From: Candidatus Pelearchaeum sp. | Lineage (GTDB): Archaea; Thermoproteota; Nitrososphaeria_A; Caldarchaeales; Caldarchaeaceae | Assembly (NCBI GenBank): GCA_015520425.1 | Contig: WAQC01000101.1 | Span: 1 to 7,408 of the forward strand | Direction of reading: 5' to 3' | DNA length: 7,408 bases | Shown here: positions 2,973 through 7,408 of the stretch, one piece after another | How positions within the stretch are numbered: the stretch's first letter is position 1 | How the letters are laid out: each line of letters begins with the position of its first letter | Notes under the pieces: model-generated | Seen by the model: the letters and a program-made list of their open reading frames with translations, nothing else | Databases searched by the model: none | Told to the model about the DNA's origin: nothing | Made by a program: the position numbers and the translations under genes

Positions 2973-5655
2973 CGCTGTTCTAATCTTTCCCTACTTTGAC
3001 GATAGACGCTCAAGGATGTTCAAGTTCCCACCACTAGGCATAGGATACATAGCATCATATCTAAGGGCACATGGTTATAGCGTTAAGATAGTTGATTGCA
3101 CATTCCTAACGTGGGAGAAAGCTATTGCAGAGGCTAGGCGAGCTAGGCCGCGTGTTATCGGAATATACAGCATGCTCTCTATGGTTAAGCCTGCGCTGAA
3201 GCTGGCCGAGGAGCTACGCGAAGATTGTGAGCTCCTGGTTGCTGGAGGCCCCATGCCCTCCGCATATCCGCAGAAGTTCCTCGGAACGTTTGACCTAGTA
3301 GCGCAGGGCGAGGCCGAGGAGACTATGCTAGAGCTCCTACAAGCCCTAGATGGTGAGCGTAGGCTTGAGGAGATACGCGGCCTCCACATATCAAAACGAG
3401 CACTACGCATAGCCAGCGTGGCGCACACGGCTAATGGTGGAGGACATATCTTCACAGGGCAGCGGCCACTCATAAAAGACCTGGATACACTCCCATTCCC
3501 AGCCCGCGACCTATACGACAACACGGCATACCAGCAATACTACCAACAAAACTACGGCTACACCATGACCTCCATGATAGCATCACGCGGGTGCCCATTC
3601 TGTTGCGACTTCTGCGTAACCGAGGATTCAATCGTGGTGGGAAATCCAGAAACGACCACCATACCACAAATAAAGACGGGAACGAAGGTTCTCACCCATA
3701 CGGCATCCTTCAAAGAGGTAACCCATACTTTCAAGAGAAAGTATAGGGGAAAGCTGCTAAGAATAAAGCCCTGGCTGGTTGGCCTTGAGATAAAGATAAC
3801 CCCAGAGCATGAAGTATTTGCACTACCTAGAGAGGGCGTCTTGAGAGAAGGGAGCAAGACCAGGATTGTTCTTAATCCAGAGTTTATGCCTGCGCATCTA
3901 CTTGAGAGTGGAGATTATCTATGCATACCAATAATAAGAAAGAACAAGCGGATAACGAAACTGAACGTAGCGGATAAACTAAATAGTATAGAGGTCAATT
4001 ATCGTGAGAGAAACCTATCATCAGAAAAGCCCGTGAAAAGAATATACGAGCTGCATGGACAGGGATTCTCTAAAAGCGCTATCTCAAGGCTACTAGGAGT
4101 TAAGCGAGACACTATGGAAAGACGTCAGCAAAAGACGTATGAGACTGAATTAAAGTATAGCTTTGCTAGGCGACGGGTTCCAGCGGAGCTTGACGTTACT
4201 CCAGAGCTCTGCCGATTGATAGGTTATTATCTCGCTGAGGGGAGTGTATCGCCCCATCCTAGATGTCCCAGCTCTCTAATGCTTCAATTGACGTTTGGCG
4301 CTCATGAAGGTAAGTTGGTTAGAGATGCTATAAGGCTGGTTAGGCGGTGTCTTAAGGTTAGGCCAATAGTAACCACCAACCAGAAGAGCAAAAAGATACG
4401 CATTCAGATAGACTCGGTAGTCCTCGGCCATTTCTTCGGCCTAGTGTTCGGCAGAAGCATCACTGAAAAACGGCTACCTGATGATATGTTGCTTCTTCCC
4501 AGAAAGCTTCAGTCAGAGATTATACGCGGTCTATTCCTAGGAGGCGGATACCTGATGGAAGACCGCTCAGAATTTACGTTCAAAACAGCTTCAAAGGCTC
4601 TCGCCTACCAACTCTATCCAATCCTCCTCCGCCTCAAAATATCAGCCAGCATACACATAAGATACCATAACGGGAAATCCAAGACTCCATACTACGTATT
4701 CAGCATAAAGGGTAAATCATTAAACAAACTTCTGAAAATGTTAGGCATCAACACGCGTATCAAAATACCTCCTTCCGATAATCAAGCAATCTTCTATGGA
4801 AATTATCTCTTGGTGCCGATAAGAGACGTTGAAGAGGTTGATTTTGATGGTGATGTTTATAATCTGGAGGTTAGGGACGATGAATCCTATACCGTCAATT
4901 TCTTTGCTGTCCATAATTGTTGGAGGCCTGATTATGGTCGTGTTTATCGTGTGCGGAGTCCTGAGAACGTGGTTGATGAGATGGAGGAGGTTAGGTACCG
5001 TTATGGCTATGAGCGTATATGGTTTGCCGACGAGCTCTTCATAGCGAATAAGAAGCATGTTCTGAGGCTTTGCGAGGAGATTAGGCGGCGGGGGCTTGAT
5101 GTTCTCTGGGAGTGTTTGGCACGTGTTGATTTAGTTGATTCAGAGATAGCACACGCCATGAGGAGGGCTGGGTGTCATAAGGTTATCTTCGGACTAGAGT
5201 CGGGCGACGATAGGACGTTAAAGACGATGAACAAACACATAACGGTTGAGCAGTCAAGACGCGCGGTGGAGACGATGGTTAAAGCAGGCATCAAGGTTGG
5301 TGCCTTCTTCATACTCGGATACCCAGGAGAGACTAATGAGACGATGCTCAACACAATAAGGTTCGCCTCCAGCCTTCCCCTGGATTACTTCTCCATGACG
5401 ATACCCTACCCCCTGCCTGGGACTGGGCTTTATGAGCGTGTTAAAGACAGGCTTGTAGCTGAGGAGTGGGAGAAGCCTGTTCATGGCTGGGACCATAGGC
5501 TCCTCTTTAAGCATGACTTCTCTACCGAGAAGCTGCGCTATGGGATATGGATGGCCATAACGCGGGCAAGGCTCAGGAACAAGCTAGGCCCCCTCTATGC
5601 TGTGCTGAAGCCTTGGGAGATTTACACGGAGTATAAGTTTAAGCGCATGGCTTGA
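2965..5655 (+). CDS. B12-binding-type radical SAM enzyme, precursor interrupted by an intein
   Basis: The precursor has 896 residues; after removal of the intein (217-651) the enzyme has 461, a usual size for B12-binding radical SAM proteins. Residues about 4-130 form the cobalamin-binding-type Rossmann domain (PPLGIGYIASYLRAHGY, LVAGGPMPSAYP, DLVAQGEAEET). The classic DxHxxG cobalamin histidine motif is absent, as in many BchE-like members. A linker with LDTLPFPARDLYD precedes the radical SAM core: C210-x3-C214-x2-Cys, whose third cysteine is Cys652, the first residue after the intein. The core continues with WFADELF, GLESGDD (743-749) and FILGYPGET (782-790), expected to contact the cluster and S-adenosylmethionine. 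The C-terminal region (about 810-896) should shape the substrate site. The family includes methyltransferases, ring-forming enzymes such as BchE, and archaeal lipid-ring synthases; the substrate here is unknown. ATG 2965 is preferred over an in-frame TTG at 2896 because it begins the conserved domain, overlaps the preceding stop by eight bases, and follows GAGGTG at 2946-2951. The 3' end overlaps the convergent DoxX-like gene by 34 bases. Confidence 0.9.
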   Translation: MTDAVLIFPYFDDRRSRMFKFPPLGIGYIASYLRAHGYSVKIVDCTFLTWEKAIAEARRARPRVIGIYSMLSMVKPALKLAEELREDCELLVAGGPMPSAYPQKFLGTFDLVAQGEAEETMLELLQALDGERRLEEIRGLHISKRALRIASVAHTANGGGHIFTGQRPLIKDLDTLPFPARDLYDNTAYQQYYQQNYGYTMTSMIASRGCPFCCDFCVTEDSIVVGNPETTTIPQIKTGTKVLTHTASFKEVTHTFKRKYRGKLLRIKPWLVGLEIKITPEHEVFALPREGVLREGSKTRIVLNPEFMPAHLLESGDYLCIPIIRKNKRITKLNVADKLNSIEVNYRERNLSSEKPVKRIYELHGQGFSKSAISRLLGVKRDTMERRQQKTYETELKYSFARRRVPAELDVTPELCRLIGYYLAEGSVSPHPRCPSSLMLQLTFGAHEGKLVRDAIRLVRRCLKVRPIVTTNQKSKKIRIQIDSVVLGHFFGLVFGRSITEKRLPDDMLLLPRKLQSEIIRGLFLGGGYLMEDRSEFTFKTASKALAYQLYPILLRLKISASIHIRYHNGKSKTPYYVFSIKGKSLNKLLKMLGINTRIKIPPSDNQAIFYGNYLLVPIRDVEEVDFDGDVYNLEVRDDESYTVNFFAVHNCWRPDYGRVYRVRSPENVVDEMEEVRYRYGYERIWFADELFIANKKHVLRLCEEIRRRGLDVLWECLARVDLVDSEIAHAMRRAGCHKVIFGLESGDDRTLKTMNKHITVEQSRRAVETMVKAGIKVGAFFILGYPGETNETMLNTIRFASSLPLDYFSMTIPYPLPGTGLYERVKDRLVAEEWEKPVHGWDHRLLFKHDFSTEKLRYGIWMAITRARLRNKLGPLYAVLKPWEIYTEYKFKRMA
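4033..4125 (+). other. Helix-turn-helix-like segment inside the intein
   Basis: Precursor residues 357-387 include IYELHGQGFSKSAISRLLGV followed by KRDTMERR. The pattern of a helix, a Gly-containing turn, then SKSAISRLLGV as recognition-type helix-turn-helix resembles the DNA-binding ends of resolvases and related proteins. It lies between splicing block B and the first LAGLIDADG motif, where several archaeal inteins carry an extra DNA-recognition module. It would help the endonuclease bind its target site. Assignment is by pattern only. Confidence 0.55.
4195..4790 (+). other. LAGLIDADG homing endonuclease domain, second active-site acid lost
   Basis: Boundaries are approximate. The first dodecapeptide motif is LIGYYLAEG (residues 418-426), with Glu425 in the position of the metal-binding acid. 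The second is IRGLFLGGG (520-528), where family members usually read LRGLFDADG: the catalytic Asp/Glu is replaced by Gly527 (codon GGC at 4543-4545; GAC would differ by one base at 4544) and the preceding Asp-Ala by Leu-Gly. Monomeric LAGLIDADG enzymes need one acid from each motif to cut both strands, so this domain is probably unable to make a double-strand break, although it may still bind DNA. The frame is intact with no stop or frameshift, as it must be to keep the host enzyme made. Confidence 0.8.
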
Positions 5656-6338
5656 GCAGAGTATCTACCCGCCCCGTGCTTGTATATGTGTAGCGACGCT
5701 GCCGCAAGCGCGATATCCTGTGGTAGGGCGAGTGGGTAGCCTGCGACAACGCTGAAGACGGCTAAAGCAGCAAAGCTAGCGACTGCGCTAATTCGTGGAG
5801 CTATTCCTAGAACCAGAGATGAAGCAACAACAAGCTCAAAAACGCCTAACACATAAGAAGCTGGGAGCATGTATTCCACTGGTATTATAGCTCTCGTTAT
5901 CGTGTTGCTGCTGAAGAAAGCTATGAAGTGCGCTGGGTTTCTGAAGGCGTCAAGCCCCCACTCAACGAATGGATAAGCAACACCCAAACGTAACAAGAGT
6001 AAAACGGAATCCTCACCAGCCAGAGAAGAACCAAACATTCTACGTAGATAAGGTATGAGGAAGATGACTGATATTGCGATTATTCCAACACTCTGAGGCT
6101 CCGCTATCGGCTCTATAGGCTTGACTCGCAGCCAGTAATATGCTAGGATAGCAGCGCTGACAGAGCCTCCTAACGTTACCGTCCTGCTCGCCAGCAGGAG
6201 TATCGCTGCTGCTATGTGTATTAGGGCGAAGGGCTGTGGTGCTAGTGGCTTAGCAGCGTATCTCCAAGGCTCAAGGAGGAGTGAGAGGGACCATAGGAGA
6301 TGTGTTATGGCTAGTGAGTATGCTATCAGCCTGCTCAA
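5622..6338 (-). CDS. DoxX-like polytopic membrane protein
   Basis: A 238-residue membrane protein with hydrophobic segments at about 5-22, 36-51, 56-70, 84-98, 112-126, 158-180, 184-202 and 203-217. The C-terminal half resembles DoxX-family proteins: RLGVAYPFVEWGLDAFRNPAHF (117-138, here split as RLGVAYPFVEWG and LDAFRNPAHF), then VFELVVASSLVLGI and LPQDIALAAAS. DoxX proteins are small four-helix membrane proteins named for a subunit of an archaeal terminal quinol oxidase complex, but most members have no settled role. The N-terminal half appears to be an additional set of four helices, so this protein is about twice the length of a minimal DoxX. The start is TTG at 6338, overlapping the upstream stop in the sequence TTGA, which implies translational coupling. 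The stop at 5622 lies inside the end of the convergent radical SAM gene. Membrane nature is sure, DoxX membership likely, function unknown. Confidence 0.72.
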   Translation of the reverse strand: MSRLIAYSLAITHLLWSLSLLLEPWRYAAKPLAPQPFALIHIAAAILLLASRTVTLGGSVSAAILAYYWLRVKPIEPIAEPQSVGIIAISVIFLIPYLRRMFGSSLAGEDSVLLLLRLGVAYPFVEWGLDAFRNPAHFIAFFSSNTITRAIIPVEYMLPASYVLGVFELVVASSLVLGIAPRISAVASFAALAVFSVVAGYPLALPQDIALAAASLHIYKHGAGRYSAQAMRLNLYSV

Positions 6339-7408
6339 ACTAGCTTCCTGCCCCCCTTATATGCGCGTGCTACATGCATCCACAGCACAGCCAGCCAGGC
6401 CATCGTCAGCCCCACTTGCGCTGCGAGTCTGTAGGGCTTTATGTAAAGGTCTAGATACGCAAGCCATTCAATAACCTGCGGCCACACGAGGTAGAGCTGC
6501 TGAAGCAGGGAGTTGTTGGCTATCATGAAGAGAAGCGGCACAATCCAGAGAAGCTTAGACGGGATGCCACCATATACGAGTATGAGCAGCGCTAGCACCA
6601 GTACTAGGTTCTGCTCTGAAACCCATGGCCTAGCTGTGAAGAAAACCGCCGCCGATAATAGGGCGAGCTTACACGCTTCTTCAAAGCTCCTAGGTGGTCG
6701 GATAATAGCCAATACGCTGAGAACCAACATAGCTATCGGAGCCATGTAGGAGAGCCACGCAAGACCTGCGGGAAGCGTATAGCTCTCTATCAGTATGCTC
6801 ACTATGTTGAACGGCGAGATTCCACCTACGGGCCTGAACCAGTTGGGGAAGCCGTTGATTAACGTGGAGAGGGGCCAGCCCAACAGTATGAAGGGTGTTA
6901 AGAAGATAACCGCGCTCACTGTAGCAGCATACGCCATGTAGAGAAACGCGCGCTTGGATAGCGTTCTTAGATAGCCTAGAAAGGCTGGAATCACCGCAAC
7001 TATAAGCGGCTTAATCAGCATGGAGAGCGATACACTGGTCGCTGATGTCTTTATGGAATGGAGCCGCATAAGCCCCAGCACTATTAGTAGCGTTGCGAGG
7101 TTATCCGCCTTACCCCATGATGAGGAGACAAGTATGAGAAATGGGTTGAAGAGGAAGAATCTCCATCCCTTATTTCCACGCGTGTATAGGAGGTATGAGA
7201 GTGAGATGTTCGCAGCGATTATCGGTATCTTGGATATTATGTTGAAGATTATGGGAGAGCCTGACGATGCTATGTAGGCTAGGCCCATATAGAGCGCCCA
7301 TAGGGGCGTTTCACCTATTCCTTGAACATCAGCACCATATCCAACGGCTAACTCACCGCCCAGCTCGCCTCCAAAATAGGGAGATAAGCCCATAGCGATG
7401 TTTCGCCC
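6335..7408 (-). CDS. GT-C-like polytopic membrane protein, probable glycosyltransferase, 5' end outside window
   Basis: The frame is open to the right edge. An ATG at 7393 exists, but no ribosome binding site precedes it and the protein would then begin in a Gly-rich, non-membrane stretch (GGELGGELAVGYG), so the true start probably lies outside. About 352 residues after that ATG show nine or more hydrophobic segments. Numbering from the ATG, TPLWALYMGLAYI (29-41) looks like the end of the first external loop entering a helix, FNPFLILVSSSWGKADNLAT (82-101) and the later LIKPLIVAVIPAFL (126-139) match the NP...SxWGxxD...K.P pattern of GT-C membrane glycosyltransferases, and RPWVSEQN (255-262) is another conserved-looking loop. 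Such enzymes use polyprenyl-phosphate sugars and act on the outer face of the membrane. Their catalytic Asp usually lies in the first external loop, which is missing here. It is followed by the DoxX-like gene with a four-base overlap. The sugar and acceptor are unknown, and the family call is from pattern memory. Confidence 0.65.
   Translation of the reverse strand, partial: GRNIAMGLSPYFGGELGGELAVGYGADVQGIGETPLWALYMGLAYIASSGSPIIFNIISKIPIIAANISLSYLLYTRGNKGWRFFLFNPFLILVSSSWGKADNLATLLIVLGLMRLHSIKTSATSVSLSMLIKPLIVAVIPAFLGYLRTLSKRAFLYMAYAATVSAVIFLTPFILLGWPLSTLINGFPNWFRPVGGISPFNIVSILIESYTLPAGLAWLSYMAPIAMLVLSVLAIIRPPRSFEEACKLALLSAAVFFTARPWVSEQNLVLVLALLILVYGGIPSKLLWIVPLLFMIANNSLLQQLYLVWPQVIEWLAYLDLYIKPYRLAAQVGLTMAWLAVLWMHVARAYKGGRKLV

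Larger units (their letters stand above)
3613..4917 (+). other. Intein (435 aa) with LAGLIDADG domain, in the radical SAM cluster motif
   Basis: An in-frame protein-splicing element, residues 217-651 of the precursor. Block A starts with Cys217 (CVTEDSIVV), the nucleophile for the N-S acyl shift. Block B is KITPEHEVFAL with the T279-x2-H282 motif. The C-terminal blocks are DVYNLEVRDDESYTVN and FFAVHN, ending His650-Asn651, followed by the extein nucleophile Cys652. All residues for standard class 1 splicing are present. Between the splicing halves lie a helix-turn-helix-like stretch (about 357-387) and an endonuclease domain. Splicing joins ...CPFCCDF to CWRPDYGR, restoring CX3CX2C. Part of the intein is more AT-rich than the host: the 60 bases from 3961 have 22 G/C, the 60 from 5161 in the extein have 32, consistent with horizontal arrival. 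Inteins typically sit in conserved active-site motifs because such sites are hard to lose without damage, and this one fits. Boundaries rest on motif reading and are exact if the blocks are assigned correctly. Confidence 0.93.

Noticed and set aside
3613..4917. Group I/II intron or other RNA-level insertion instead of an intein
   Set aside because: The insertion is in frame without stops, and carries protein-splicing blocks A, B and the terminal HN-C junction, which an RNA intron would not need.
6214..6749. Plus-strand open frames opposite the membrane operon
   Set aside because: They have no ribosome sites or domains and lie wholly opposite well-supported membrane proteins.
1..7408. CRISPR arrays, tRNA or rRNA genes, insertion sequences
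   Set aside because: No spaced direct repeats, cloverleaf-like sequence, rRNA-like conserved sequence, transposase or terminal inverted repeats were found by reading.

Overview
The window looks like chromosomal DNA of a thermophilic TACK-type archaeon (Thaumarchaeota/Aigarchaeota/Crenarchaeota range); I cannot place it more exactly. Reasons: a coenzyme F420:NADP reductase, a membrane-anchored blue-copper protein whose copper loop ends C-x2-H-P-W-M as in thaumarchaeal cupredoxins, AT-rich TATA boxes about 25-35 bases before starts, TTG starts, frequent ATA and AGG codons, and a large LAGLIDADG-containing intein. No rRNA, tRNA, CRISPR array or insertion sequence was seen. The window is nearly fully coding; the longest gaps are about 100 bases (600-704 and 1374-1475) and hold promoters and a weak hairpin.

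Layout. 1-599 (minus): two zinc-ribbon genes in tandem, the second running off the left edge. 705-1373 (minus): F420:NADP oxidoreductase (npdG/fno), transcribed divergently from 1476-2120 (plus), a three-helix membrane-anchored cupredoxin. 2181-5655 (plus): a two-gene operon of an unrecognised 263-residue protein overlapping by 8 bases a B12-binding-type radical SAM enzyme. 5622-7408 (minus): a two-gene membrane operon of a GT-C-like polytopic protein (5' end outside the window) and a DoxX-like protein, converging on the radical SAM gene with a 34-base tail-to-tail overlap.

The main item is the radical SAM gene. It is interrupted by a 435-residue intein inserted immediately before the third cysteine of the CX3CX2C iron-sulfur motif. 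Splicing would turn an 896-residue precursor into a 461-residue enzyme, so the enzyme's active-site motif is completed only by protein splicing. The intein's first cysteine sits three residues after an extein cluster cysteine, a geometry that could allow a disulfide and redox control of splicing. The intein carries a homing endonuclease domain in which the second LAGLIDADG motif has lost its catalytic acid (Gly in place of Asp/Glu), so DNA cleavage is probably lost while the splicing residues are intact.

How the genes work together: npdG and the cupredoxin are both redox proteins sharing a divergent promoter region; the 263-residue protein and the radical SAM enzyme are translationally coupled and probably act together on an unknown substrate; the GT-C-like and DoxX-like proteins are coupled membrane proteins, plausibly for cell-surface or lipid-linked sugar chemistry. 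These links are inferred from gene order only.
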